The notes beneath the pieces were generated by a model, which saw only the letters and a program-made list of their open reading frames with translations, ran no database searches and was not told where the DNA came from. Shown piece after piece: positions 1 through 8,003 of a DNA stretch of 64,000 nucleotides (positions are counted from its first letter, which is position 1; each line of letters starts with the position of its first letter). Both the position numbers and the translations under genes were made by a program. The DNA comes from Paenibacillus castaneae (GTDB lineage Bacteria; Bacillota; Bacilli; Paenibacillales; Paenibacillaceae), in NCBI RefSeq assembly GCF_002884445.1, contig NZ_KZ614144.1:6228920-6292919 (forward strand). The letters are read 5' to 3'.

Positions 1-560
1 ACAGTGGAGAGGAAAGAGCAGCTTTATTAGAATTGGGACTCACTCAAGCTAAGTATATCGCGGACAACTACTTGAAAGATGACGAAGCCGCGGAATTTAT
101 GAACACGATTCGTCAAATCGGAGCCATCTCCAAAACCAGAAGCATAGACCCTGAAACGAAAGAAATCCGTTACGAAACACCGCCACAGAGGCCTATTGGA
201 GCTCCGAACGATTATATACATTTGACCGATATGATGCAGAAATTCGAGCCGGACACTATGGACAAGCTGCAAAAATCTATTGAGAATGGAAAAGACTGGA
301 GTATTATCTTGCGAGCCTTCGCTGAGAAAGCATCAACTCGTAAGGATTGGGTACATGAATACAGAGAGGGAGCAGGCAAACAGATGGGAGACATTGTCGG
401 TGAGAATAGATTCGGGAATGCTTCTACTGCCAGCTTGACTGAGTTTGTCAAACAAATCAAGGACATCATTGCCAATACCGGATTAGAAAATAAGGGGTTC
501 ATAACAGACAATATAGAGGCTTTTGTGCGAACGTTGGAAAGTCCGAATATGGTGAAATAG
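1..560 (+). CDS. C-terminal part of an unrecognised protein, cut by the window edge
   Basis: The reading frame is open from the first complete codon (base 3) to a TAG at 558-560, with no stop between, so the true start lies left of the window. A TTG at 33 has no ribosome binding site and is probably internal. The visible 186 or so residues are hydrophilic, mostly helical in character and rich in Lys, Glu and Asp, with no membrane segment or signal peptide. A Pro-rich stretch (PPQRPIGAPNDY) sits in the middle. I do not recognise the family. The gene is convergent with the secreted-protein gene that follows. Confidence 0.6.
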   Translation, partial: SGEERAALLELGLTQAKYIADNYLKDDEAAEFMNTIRQIGAISKTRSIDPETKEIRYETPPQRPIGAPNDYIHLTDMMQKFEPDTMDKLQKSIENGKDWSIILRAFAEKASTRKDWVHEYREGAGKQMGDIVGENRFGNASTASLTEFVKQIKDIIANTGLENKGFITDNIEAFVRTLESPNMVK

Positions 561-570
561 CCAGAAAAAT

Positions 571-605
571 GGGGTCTGCCCCTTTTAACTTAATAGGCTG
601 ACCCC
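571..605. repeat. Inverted repeat between convergent genes, possible terminator or REP-like palindrome
   Basis: GGGGTC at 571-576 pairs with GACCCC at 600-605 across a loop that itself contains TGCCCC. It lies 11 bp after a stop codon and just before the end of a minus-strand gene. No clean T-run follows, so termination is only possible. Palindromes beginning GGGGTC also occur as REP-like elements, but no second copy was noticed here. Confidence 0.35.
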
Positions 606-617
606 GTTTATTGCTAA

Positions 618-1319
618 TTATTTTATTTTCTGCTGCTCTTCGTCGGTAATAAAGTATGCATGAATATCGTAGTGCGGAACTTCGAAACCTTCGTGCCCGT
701 GTTGTTGGAACTCGATATCCACTTGCACGACAGCAGGTGACGGGACCCCCTTCATACCATCCAAGTTAGTATGATTAACTCCTTTTATGAAATCGTCCTG
801 AGCAATCATATATTCAAGGAATACCAGTTTTCCATCATGTACACCGAAGATCGGTCCATTCGGGAGGTCTCCTGCTTGCGGATTCGACCAATGTTCGCCC
901 ATGGCAGGTACGCTCTCCGATATTTTGATCGTTCCTTCAGGAAGCGCCAGTACATACACTTCCTGTTTACCGTCCCAGCTTACTTGCTGGGCGTGGACCG
1001 CATTGGCCAAATCCTTGATCCAGGCCGTCGGTTCGTTCTGTTTCATACGTATTTTCGAAATTTTCTTTCCGTTAAAAACCACTTCTTTGTTCCACTTGCT
1101 CAAAGTATACGTAAGATCGAACAATTGAGCGTAAGCGCGAACGGACACATACGCTTTACCATCGGTCGTTAAATGATTCGCCGCGGATTTCACTTCAACT
1201 CCGTTGACCTTGATGGTCAATCCATCACTTTTCTTCCCACTCGCCGTCATTCCTTGCGCCGATACACCGCTGCACATTAGAATGAACAGACTAACAGCCA
1301 ATAACATAATCTTTTTCAT
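618..1319 (-). CDS. Secreted protein with copper-amine-oxidase-N-like stalk and TTHB210-like (DUF5602) domain
   Basis: The start is placed at the ATG of MKKIML because GGAGTG lies 7 bases upstream. A longer reading from a TTG at 1334 would place its start inside that ribosome binding site. The product is about 233 residues with a classical signal peptide ending near VSAQG. Residues about 35-95 (KVNGVEVK, YVSVRAYAQLF) resemble the copper amine oxidase N-terminal stalk module common in secreted Paenibacillus proteins. The C-terminal half (LPNGPIFGVHDGK, then GHEGFEVPHYDIHAYF) matches the TTHB210-like domain, with several conserved histidines that might bind metal. The function is unknown. It is probably co-transcribed with the upstream DUF2269 gene, 24 bp away. 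Confidence 0.75.
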   Translation of the reverse strand: MKKIMLLAVSLFILMCSGVSAQGMTASGKKSDGLTIKVNGVEVKSAANHLTTDGKAYVSVRAYAQLFDLTYTLSKWNKEVVFNGKKISKIRMKQNEPTAWIKDLANAVHAQQVSWDGKQEVYVLALPEGTIKISESVPAMGEHWSNPQAGDLPNGPIFGVHDGKLVFLEYMIAQDDFIKGVNHTNLDGMKGVPSPAVVQVDIEFQQHGHEGFEVPHYDIHAYFITDEEQQKIK

Positions 1320-1343
1320 AGCATTCCACTCCAATTTTTCCGA

Positions 1344-1799
1344 TTAATTAGGTTTAATAATCATAAATACGAATAATACCACGCCCATTGCTGTAGCAGC
1401 ATAAAGCATCGCATTCGCCCTTGAGAGGTTGACCCGCTGCTCCTGAGGAAGCTCGATTTTGTTTAAGTTCTTGGCATCAAACAACCATTGTGTGAAACGT
1501 TTTTGCGCCGGAGCGACAAAGCCAATTACGACGATTTGGATCAGGACATAGAGTATAAGCGATCCCAATATCCATATCTGCGTGACTGAGCCGTAGTTGT
1601 TCAACGAGATGAGCAGAATACCTGAGATCACCGCAATGGAACCCCCGATTTTCGGAAAAAAGTCCAGCTTACGGGCTAGCTTCATGGAATGTCTCAATTG
1701 TTCCAACGTTTGGTTGTTCCTTACTAACACGTGCCCGAAAAATGTTGGACCAACACCAATAATCGCCGATAATACATGAATCAATACCAGCCACTCCAT
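1344..1799 (-). CDS. DUF2269-family integral membrane protein
   Basis: A 151-residue protein with about four hydrophobic helices (roughly residues 2-22, 54-72, 74-95 and 130-148). The N-terminal pattern LIHVLSAIIGVGPTFFGH is typical of DUF2269 membrane proteins, whose function is not established. A clear ribosome binding site (AGGAGG) precedes the ATG. It lies directly upstream of the secreted TTHB210-like protein on the same strand, suggesting a two-gene operon. Confidence 0.75.
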   Translation of the reverse strand: MEWLVLIHVLSAIIGVGPTFFGHVLVRNNQTLEQLRHSMKLARKLDFFPKIGGSIAVISGILLISLNNYGSVTQIWILGSLILYVLIQIVVIGFVAPAQKRFTQWLFDAKNLNKIELPQEQRVNLSRANAMLYAATAMGVVLFVFMIIKPN

Positions 1800-1930
1800 T
1801 ATCCAGTTTCCTCCTTTCTAGAATACTTTGATTTCATTACATTAAGCGTATCACCTTGCTTTCGTGCACTCTATTATCCGAACGTAGCAAAATAGTCGAA
1901 TTCGGGTATACTTCTATTCTCCTCACGAGA

Positions 1931-1970
1931 AAAAAAGAAGACAAGCTCTCTCCTCAAAGAATGCTTGTCT
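1931..1970 (-). terminator. Rho-independent terminator of the LuxR-type regulator
   Basis: A perfect 8-bp stem (AGACAAGC at 1939-1946 with GCTTGTCT at 1963-1970) is followed on the minus strand by a T-rich tract (complement of 1931-1938). It lies just past the stop codon of the regulator gene ending at 1982. Confidence 0.85.
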
Positions 1971-1981
1971 GATTACGATCA

Positions 1982-4033
1982 TTATGTTTTTTTCAAGTAG
2001 CTGTTAACCAATTGTGTTCGGTTCTTAACATTCAACTTCCGAAATACCGCCGTCAAATGCTTCTTGACCGTTACTTCTGTAATATATAAGCCCGCCGCAA
2101 TTTCTTGATTCGTATATCCTTTCATCAGCAGCCCCACCACTTCTTTTTCCCGCTCGGATAGCATCGGCATACCATCATCCTGCTGCTTGGAATGATCTAC
2201 AAGGCCGAAGGAAGCCATCATTTTGTCCAAATATTTTTGCAGCTTGCCGCCCCTCGTATCATGAACGTAATATGGCGTAGGATTGTTAATGTCATAATCA
2301 TAATGTGCAACGTTTTTCACCTGCTCGCACCCCAAGCTAAGGTGGAACTCCTTTAAGAAGGAGAGATCCGGAGGGCCAGTTACGACATAACCGGAAGAAA
2401 TAAGCAGTGAAACGAAAGATAGCCCTGCAGTTGTACGTATCGCCACATCCTCGAAATCCATCACATCAACCGTTTTCACAAAATAACCCGCAATATGTTC
2501 ATTCGATACCCGTAGTTCCTTTAGCTTATGATCCGGCAGACTTTGGAAATAAGCGGATGACGGCGGGTGAGTTAGCAAGTAGTCAAGCGTTCCTCTATGA
2601 ATCGGAATGATTGCCGTCAGACCGCATATTGCCCCCTGCTGGTCTCTCATCAGCTTAACAATGCCAGGATCGAGCTCGTAAAGCTCTTGAAGATGAATAT
2701 ACTTAATCGGGTAAAAACATTCTTCTTTAGAAATGATATACTCGAACCTCTCGCCCGTGTCCGGGTTCTGGAGAGGGAGGCAAACTTCCTTCAGATTGCT
2801 GCGACGATTTTCCAAATACCGCTCTGCCTCCGCCCAATTGGACGGATTCAACGTCTCCATGAGATGCGGAGTCAATTTCTGAAAACAGAAATTGCGGACA
2901 ACATGATCGCCGATATAATAGTACCATTCGACGCCCTCCCAAGTGATCGTCTTTTTCTTGGACTGGTTGGTCATCCTGTTGTAGTAATACATAATACAGC
3001 GCTTCCATAACCAGTCGTAATGCTCAGGCTGGCGCAAACGCAGCTCATAGCCGATGGCGTCCCGCATCAAATCATGAAGGACCCAACCTCTATCCACTCT
3101 CCGAATGAAGGAAAGTCCGATCAGCCATTGGAATAAATCCGTCTTTACCTGCCGATCCAATACATAGGAAAGCAGCTCCTGGTTAAAATGCCGAAGTACG
3201 GCTGCGGTCTCTACGAGCTCCCTAAGATTGTCGTCCGGAACCTCCTTTAGCCAAATGCTCACGATATGTTCGAACACTTCGGTACCATCCACCAATTCCA
3301 AGCCTTGAATGTTCTGAACCATCGTCGTCGAGACGATCAAGGATAACGTGAGTGGATGTCCTCTCGTTTTCATCCAAATCTGTTTTATCACCGACTCTTG
3401 AGAAATGCCCGAGCGCTCCAGATATTGCTTAACGGAGAAATAATCCAGATCACCAATGGGCATCCGGTGTATCCAATGGCGCCATGCTGGAGAACTGAGC
3501 CATATGCCTTGCAAGGGGAATCTCCCCGCAATGAGAATCAAGATTTCCGGGTACAATTGTGGGAGGAATGCCTCTCTCAGCCAGAGCTCCATGTCACCCA
3601 TGTCCTCAAATGTGTCTAATGCGAGGACTAGCTTCTGATTCGCCGCCTTTTCCCTCAGGATGTCATGGCATAGATCTAGAAGCGCCTGCGGCTCGGTGAT
3701 CTGCTGCAGCTTCCCCATCGGATAGCCGAGCATACGCAACAATTGCGTGCAGAAGTCCTGCGGTGTATGAGAGAACCCGCGGCTGTCCATCAACAGAAAG
3801 GCGGCGTTCACATTCACCGCCAGCCGACGAAACTCGTCGATTAAATAGCTTTTTCCTACGCCGCCGGTACCATATAGATTCAAGATCCGTCCCTGTTGTC
3901 CGCCAACTGTCAGTTGCTGCATGAAATACTCAATTTCGTTGTCCCGCCCTACCAAATAATGCCGTTCCAGCTGGTCAATCTGGGCAGCTATGCGTTCCTC
4001 GGGACCACCTGCCATCACCTTGCCATCATACAT
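1982..4033 (-). CDS. Large ATP-binding LuxR-family transcriptional regulator (NB-ARC/STAND type)
   Basis: A 683-residue protein. A P-loop (GTGGVGKS, residues 55-62) opens an AAA/NB-ARC-like ATPase module covering roughly the first 330 residues, with a probable Walker B at LVLALDTFEDM. A long helical middle region follows. The last 60 or so residues form a LuxR/GerE helix-turn-helix (LSEREKEVVGLL, then EVTVKKHLTAVFRKL). This is the layout of signal-transducing ATPases that oligomerise on ligand binding and activate transcription. No sensor domain with an obvious ligand is seen and the target genes are unknown. The start at 4033 has an AAGGTAGG-like site upstream. The gene sits beside decayed mobile DNA, so it may be accessory. 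Confidence 0.8.
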   Translation of the reverse strand: MYDGKVMAGGPEERIAAQIDQLERHYLVGRDNEIEYFMQQLTVGGQQGRILNLYGTGGVGKSYLIDEFRRLAVNVNAAFLLMDSRGFSHTPQDFCTQLLRMLGYPMGKLQQITEPQALLDLCHDILREKAANQKLVLALDTFEDMGDMELWLREAFLPQLYPEILILIAGRFPLQGIWLSSPAWRHWIHRMPIGDLDYFSVKQYLERSGISQESVIKQIWMKTRGHPLTLSLIVSTTMVQNIQGLELVDGTEVFEHIVSIWLKEVPDDNLRELVETAAVLRHFNQELLSYVLDRQVKTDLFQWLIGLSFIRRVDRGWVLHDLMRDAIGYELRLRQPEHYDWLWKRCIMYYYNRMTNQSKKKTITWEGVEWYYYIGDHVVRNFCFQKLTPHLMETLNPSNWAEAERYLENRRSNLKEVCLPLQNPDTGERFEYIISKEECFYPIKYIHLQELYELDPGIVKLMRDQQGAICGLTAIIPIHRGTLDYLLTHPPSSAYFQSLPDHKLKELRVSNEHIAGYFVKTVDVMDFEDVAIRTTAGLSFVSLLISSGYVVTGPPDLSFLKEFHLSLGCEQVKNVAHYDYDINNPTPYYVHDTRGGKLQKYLDKMMASFGLVDHSKQQDDGMPMLSEREKEVVGLLMKGYTNQEIAAGLYITEVTVKKHLTAVFRKLNVKNRTQLVNSYLKKT

Positions 4034-4319
4034 AGGATATACCTACCTTCGAATTACATCATTATAAAAAAGGCGGGACGAGTGCGTTGCAGCAAGGTAG
4101 ATTCTTTTGCATTATTAAAGTAAATCGGTCAGGATCAAGCCATTGTTCTTATCGGGACCAAAGTTTCTTTACATATGCTTCTTCCGGTAAAGTTCAGCTG
4201 TAATCCCATATTTATGTAGATTTTATATTTTATTGTATATGAGTGCCAGTACTTCTTTTCGATATTCTTATCGTATCCATAAGTCATTCTATCTTAGATA
4301 ATGGCTTCGAAATATAGGT

Positions 4320-4441
4320 CCTATAGCGTGGTCCTTGAATCGGGATAGCAGTTCGACAATCTTGCTGCGATTTCGCTTAAACATGAAATCGTCGATAACC
4401 AGTGACGATAGGTGATTCACCTTAGTAATCGCTTTCATTTT
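4320..4441 (-). pseudogene. Fragment of a DDE (IS4-like) transposase
   Basis: The minus strand encodes a short stretch reading SSLVIDDFMFKRNRSKIVEL followed by LSRFKDHAIGP. This resembles the first catalytic Asp region of IS4-type DDE transposases, where a V-D-D core is followed by RNRSKKVELL..DH. The frame carries stop codons upstream and the similarity fades after the GP. No terminal inverted repeats were identified. Assignment is from memory of the family pattern, so confidence is moderate. Confidence 0.45.
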
Positions 4442-4469
4442 ATCGTAGTAAATGGGCCTAGAAACTTAA

Positions 4470-4666
4470 AGAAGCGTCATATATGGCGCCAGTTATTTCA
4501 ATCTGTTAAGCCGATTCTGGATCGCCTTCACGCTCACGAGGAACGTTGCCTCTTGCTCACCGTACTCGCTTATGAAGTTCTTTTAATGTATTCTGAGCAT
4601 CTTATGCTGATACCAGCTTTTTCTCTTAATAAATGACCTAATTTGCTGTTTTGTCCAAAGTCCCAT
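4470..4666 (-). pseudogene. Decayed N-terminus of an IS256-family transposase
   Basis: A strong ribosome binding site (GGGGAGG) precedes an ATG at 4666 on the minus strand. The reading begins MGLWTKQQIRSFIK, the typical IS256 opening. After a frameshift it continues LVSA-stop-DAQNTLKEL, matching the family pattern LVTAQDAQNALKEL with the Gln codon changed to a stop. An internal deletion follows, then SEYGEQE and, in another frame, VPREREGDPE, matching SEYGEQE..VPRDRKGEFEP. The element therefore carries a nonsense change, frameshifts and a deletion of about 50 codons, and is long dead. Confidence 0.75.
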
Positions 4667-4725
4667 GTGTCCTCCCCAACCTCTCGTACATTTCCATTTC
4701 ACTGGGTTTAGGAGTTTACTTTAAT

Positions 4726-5286
4726 CTATTTTACACACTCGCTATTCGCCTTTCCCACGTATCTGATCCATCTTATTTTAAACAAGAATATTCTGTTCGA
4801 CTGAAGAAAGCCCTTGTCGGATGGTTTTCCAATTGCATCTAATCGTACATCTAAACATGTCTGCTCAATTAACCCACTGATTCCTGTAGAACAACAATAC
4901 TTTCCTCGAATCGTTTGATAATCTTTAAGGTACGGTAACTCTGTTCTCGGATTGACTCTCCAAATATATCTATTCATTTTTGTAAAATCTATTTCAGAGG
5001 ATCCACCACGGGCACTCTCGAAATCAATAATGCCAGTAGCCTTGTAACCGATCACCAATAAATCACCATGTCTAAAATCCATATGAACGATGCATGGTCC
5101 GTCAGGATCTGGTAAAGCAGAGAAAACGCCATCAAAGTGAAGAGTACATCTCTCATACAATTCTGGATCGAGAATCTCATTGCATGACTCTTTCCACAAA
5201 GTGTCCAGTAAGCACCCAATAAGGTTAAGAAATAGCCCCCTACCTATGAGAAGGGGGAAGTTATCGGTTAATTTCATTAAAACCAC
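4726..5286 (-). pseudogene. Truncated aminoglycoside phosphotransferase-like kinase
   Basis: The open frame holds the C-lobe of an APH/choline-kinase-fold enzyme: VHMDFRHGDLLV (catalytic loop), GIIDFESARGGSSEIDFTK (metal-binding DFE region) and a YLKDYQTIRG-like helix. The N-lobe with the nucleotide-binding Lys is absent, and the bases upstream to 5427 do not encode it. The usual Asn after the catalytic Asp (HxDxxxxN) appears replaced, and the C-terminus diverges after TIRG. It is probably a relic, left beside the transposase remnants. No resistance function should be inferred. Confidence 0.7.
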
Positions 5287-5427
5287 GGTGATGCTATTTT
5301 ATGTCAACGCTCAGTAACTATCGCTGTAGAGTTATGGGAAATAGGTTATTCGTTTCGCTGAAATTTTGATAAAAAAGTGGATGCTTCCCTCTATTTTTAG
5401 TGCGGTTCATCCTGATCTCTGAATTTT

Positions 5428-5715
5428 TCAGGACTGCTCTCTATTCGCTATTTGCTCTTGGGCGAGACGGATCATTTCCCGAACCATGGAACCGCCAATT
5501 TTGCCACCGACATGGCCCACTGATTCCGTAGTTAAATGACCATTGTTTCCCGGGTGCAAAGGCACTCCAAGCTCCTTCGCCACTTCGTATTTTACGTCAT
5601 CCGGTTGATTCGGATTCACGGCATAGCCTTCGCGTTTCATTACATCAGCTTTGAACGCTTGCATGCTCTGTTCGACCCCTGGTACAGCATATTTTCTCCT
5701 TCTTCTTGCCATCAT
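5428..5715 (-). CDS. Alpha/beta-type small acid-soluble spore protein (SASP)
   Basis: The chosen start is the first ATG of a tandem pair (5715, with a second at 5712), because GAGGGAG lies 6 bases upstream; a longer reading to 5769 has no ribosome binding site. The product is about 95 residues, opening with a basic MARRRRK run. The body carries the SASP pattern: FKADVMKREGYAV, YEVAKELGVPL, a Gly/Asn-rich linker, then VGGKIGGSMVREMIRLAQEQ. SASPs coat spore DNA, protect it from UV and heat, and are degraded by GPR at germination. Expression by a forespore sigma factor is expected but no promoter was assigned. It strongly supports a spore-forming host. Confidence 0.85.
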   Translation of the reverse strand: MMARRRRKYAVPGVEQSMQAFKADVMKREGYAVNPNQPDDVKYEVAKELGVPLHPGNNGHLTTESVGHVGGKIGGSMVREMIRLAQEQIANREQS

Positions 5716-5850
5716 GCAACACTCCCTCGATGTTTTATCCCTAACATGCCCGGAAGTACAAAATTTCATCCCTCTTCCACTTCAATGCGGGACTATCGAT
5801 CAGTTGATAAACTGATGGAATCTATATGAAATATCTTAGAGGAGATTATC

Positions 5851-6048
5851 TTGGAGGTCATCCGCCGCGGGGAACTAGACAATCTGCCTGTAAAAAATTT
5901 CGCCCTACTTATGATAAGGTTCACCATATCATCTATACAGCGATTAGTTATCGAATTTGAAGGCCATGGAGATGAACTGTTTTTCATCAATTTTGAGATC
6001 AATGTTGAAGCTCTCTACAAACGCACAATCACTAGCAAAGAAAAGTGA
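5851..6048 (+). CDS. Possible small protein, TTG start, unrecognised
   Basis: A 65-codon frame begins at TTG, preceded by an excellent ribosome binding site (AGAGGAG, 5 bases upstream). The predicted product is amphipathic (FALLMIRFTISSIQRLVIEF, then DELFFINFEINVEALY) and has no recognised domain. It overlaps the region before the following gene, which would be coupled to it. An alternative 44-codon frame from ATG 5826 overlaps it, so the coding status is open. Confidence 0.35.
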   Translation: MEVIRRGELDNLPVKNFALLMIRFTISSIQRLVIEFEGHGDELFFINFEINVEALYKRTITSKEK

Positions 6049-6079
6049 ATATCCTGATGATAATCGTCCGGCCTTGATT

Positions 6080-6526
6080 ATGTTTGAGGAGGTGGTTATC
6101 GTCGATCGTTTCTGGACGTACGTCGACCCGAAATACAGTTTCTCGCTTAAACTTCCGAGATGGTGGAAACCTTATATCGTCGTAAAAAGGACAAATCATC
6201 CTGGAGATGCGCAACATGCCATACTTTTCCGCTTTAAGTACAAAGGGAAAGTATATCAAGAGGTTCTCGGTATATACGTCTTCCGGATGACCTTGCAACA
6301 ATGGCGCAAAAAAGGCTACAAAGATTCTCCTTACGTGGTGCTTGCCAGCCGCAATGGGAACACTTTTGCCTATTTGACGCCGGAAGAGCTTCCTAGCGAG
6401 TTTCTCGATAAAACCGGTAACGACTTTGATTATCAAAAATACGGCAAGCAGATTCGACTAATAAAGCGTATGGTGAACGACAACGTTCCAAAAGCCGTCA
6501 AAACGTTCCGGTTTATCGCAAAATGA
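6080..6526 (+). CDS. Uncharacterised protein, Trp/Tyr-rich, possibly PsbP-like fold
   Basis: About 148 residues from the ATG at 6080. The start is uncertain: a strong GAGGAGG at 6086-6092 lies just inside this reading, and no standard start codon sits at the right distance after it. The core (YVDPKYSFSLKLPRWWKPY, then ILFRFKYKGKVYQEVLGIYV) resembles the strand pattern of PsbP/Mog1-like domains, where an amphipathic FSLxLPxxW segment opens the fold. That is inference only. No signal peptide or membrane segment is visible in this reading. A basic C-terminal helix (KQIRLIKRMVNDNVPKAVKT) ends it. A probable terminator follows. Confidence 0.6.
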   Translation: MFEEVVIVDRFWTYVDPKYSFSLKLPRWWKPYIVVKRTNHPGDAQHAILFRFKYKGKVYQEVLGIYVFRMTLQQWRKKGYKDSPYVVLASRNGNTFAYLTPEELPSEFLDKTGNDFDYQKYGKQIRLIKRMVNDNVPKAVKTFRFIAK

Positions 6527-6551
6527 AGAAGGTTTTTAGCGGATAAGAAGT

Positions 6552-6588
6552 ACCGTCAGGGAATCAAACCCGTTCCCTGGCGGTATTT
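6552..6588 (+). terminator. Probable terminator of the preceding plus-strand gene
   Basis: ACCGTCAGGGAA (6552-6563) pairs with TTCCCTGGCGGT (6573-6584) with one wobble, 26 bp after the stop codon. The following T-run is short (ATTTCG), so efficiency is uncertain. The remaining bases to 6710 show no gene. Confidence 0.5.
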
Positions 6589-6710
6589 CGAGCATATTGA
6601 AGATGTCCTTATTCAACCTCCGAAACATATAAATACTGTGTAACGATCTAGTCAAGTTTTACCGAACTTCAGCGTGCTCATCGGAAGACATTGTCGTATC
6701 AAGTCGCACA

Positions 6711-6740
6711 AAAATCCCCCTAGAATCCATCTCTAGAGGG
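6711..6740 (-). terminator. Rho-independent terminator of rlmH
   Basis: On the minus strand CCCTCTAGA pairs with TCTAGGGGG (one U-G wobble), followed by ATTTTTG. It lies about 75 bp past the rlmH stop codon. Confidence 0.75.
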
Positions 6741-6814
6741 ATAAACATATCTTAGCACTCTACACTAGTCCAACAACTCTCTTTAACCCGCACCTATACC
6801 CCAATTTTTCGCCG

Positions 6815-7294
6815 TCACTTATGGTAAGGTTCCCCCCGATTTATCTTCACCGCTCGATAAATCTGCTCCACCAGCACCAGCCGCATAAGCTGGTGCGGCA
6901 AGGTCATGCGCCCAAAGCTCAGCTTCTGCTGGGCGCGCTTCAGAACAGCGGGAGCCAGACCCGTGCTCCCGCCAATAACAAAAGCCACGTGGCTGCGCCC
7001 ATACGTGGCTAACTTATCGAGCTGGTCCGCGAGATCTTCGCTGGACCAGAGCTCGCCCTCCAGCGCGAGCGCGACAACATGCGCTTCCGGCTTCAGCTGC
7101 GCTAGAAGCCTCTCGCCCTCTCGCTCGCGCACAATCGCTTCCTCCGCCGGACTCATCGTCTCCGGAGCCTTCTCATCGGCCACTTCCGTGAGCGTGAGCT
7201 TCACGTAAGGGCCTAACCGCTTGGCATACTCCGCAATGCCCATAACCAAATACTTTTCCTTCAGCTTGCCTACAGCCGCTATCTGTATATGCAC
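6815..7294 (-). CDS. rlmH: 23S rRNA (pseudouridine1915-N3)-methyltransferase RlmH
   Basis: A 159-residue SPOUT-family methyltransferase of normal length. The N-terminal strand MHIQIAAVGKLKEKYL is typical. The SAM-binding trefoil knot is visible in FVIGGSTGLA and in the C-terminal LPHQLMRLVLVEQIYRA, ending in the conserved RGEPYHK tail. It methylates N3 of pseudouridine 1915 in helix 69 of 23S rRNA on the assembled 70S ribosome. It is followed by its own terminator. The gene is somewhat more GC-rich than its neighbours, notably in its middle third. Confidence 0.95.
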   Translation of the reverse strand: MHIQIAAVGKLKEKYLVMGIAEYAKRLGPYVKLTLTEVADEKAPETMSPAEEAIVREREGERLLAQLKPEAHVVALALEGELWSSEDLADQLDKLATYGRSHVAFVIGGSTGLAPAVLKRAQQKLSFGRMTLPHQLMRLVLVEQIYRAVKINRGEPYHK

Positions 7295-7503
7295 GATGCC
7301 TTACACATCCTTCTATATTGTCAAACCGTAATGTCACACAGGTTTATTTATGAAAAAATCCATTATAGTCATGAATATTGTCTCATTTTCTACTATCCAA
7401 TTTCCTGCATATCCCCATAGCTCCGTTAGTCTTCATCTCGGCCTCGGTACGTGTCTCGGTCTTCATCTTGATCCCAGTGTCGCTCGCGTTCATTCGCTCT
7501 TCC

Positions 7504-7671
7504 CTAAACCACCAAATAAGTGGCCGGCTCTTCGCAGAAATCGCATTTGCGTGGCGGATCCCAATCCGCGAATTGTGTCTCCTTCAAATCGACAACATCC
7601 GGTGCATCCTCATATTCATCTACAAATCGGTCTAACGCCTTTTCAATATGCTCTTTACATACACAATACAT
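7504..7671 (-). CDS. Small CxxH/CxxC protein (YyzF-like)
   Basis: A 55-residue protein read on the minus strand from ATG 7671 to TAG 7504. It carries an N-terminal MYCVCKEHIEKALDRFVDEY with CxxH (CKEH) and a C-terminal CxxC (CDFC), the signature of the BA_5709/YyzF family of small putative metal-binding proteins. Members lie between rlmH and htrA in other Bacillota, which supports the call. The function is unknown; a zinc-knuckle-like site is likely. The reading frame stays open for a further 25 charged codons past the TAG. Confidence 0.8.
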   Translation of the reverse strand: MYCVCKEHIEKALDRFVDEYEDAPDVVDLKETQFADWDPPRKCDFCEEPATYLVV

Positions 7672-7942
7672 CGTCTACACGCTTCCTATCCCTAGTTGAT
7701 TGTCGTCCTACTTTTATACACACAGCATATCAGAAAATGCCTTCCCATGTGAAGTCAGCAATTAGGCACCTGTCCAGCGTATTCCAATCTCACTCTTTTT
7801 TATTTGCACGAATGGATCATTCCTGAGCTAAGGGGATGGTGAAGCAAAGAGAATTAACCCCCATATATCAAGCCGAATCCCGTTCCCTTATCTCCCCCTA
7901 GTCAATCCTTGCCCTACCCCAAACTCTCTCGCCGCCCAACAG

Positions 7943-7986
7943 AAAAAACCGCAGCACACAGACGGTTTCCCATCTGCATACTGCGG
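7943..7986 (-). terminator. Strong rho-independent terminator of htrA
   Basis: On the minus strand a 17-bp, slightly imperfect stem (CCGCAGTATGCAGATGG with CCGTCTGTGTGCTGCGG) closes a GAAA tetraloop and is followed by six T. It begins about 17 bp past the htrA stop codon. Confidence 0.95.
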
Positions 7987-8003
7987 TGCCCATCCCTAAC
8001 TAA

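Noticed and set aside
4412..4636. 74-codon plus-strand ORF in the IS graveyard
   Set aside because: It is the reverse of the decayed IS256-family transposase and has no ribosome site.
7350..7826. 158-codon plus-strand ORF between rlmH and htrA
   Set aside because: It lies over the minus-strand CxxH/CxxC gene, has no ribosome site, and its composition is that of an antisense shadow.
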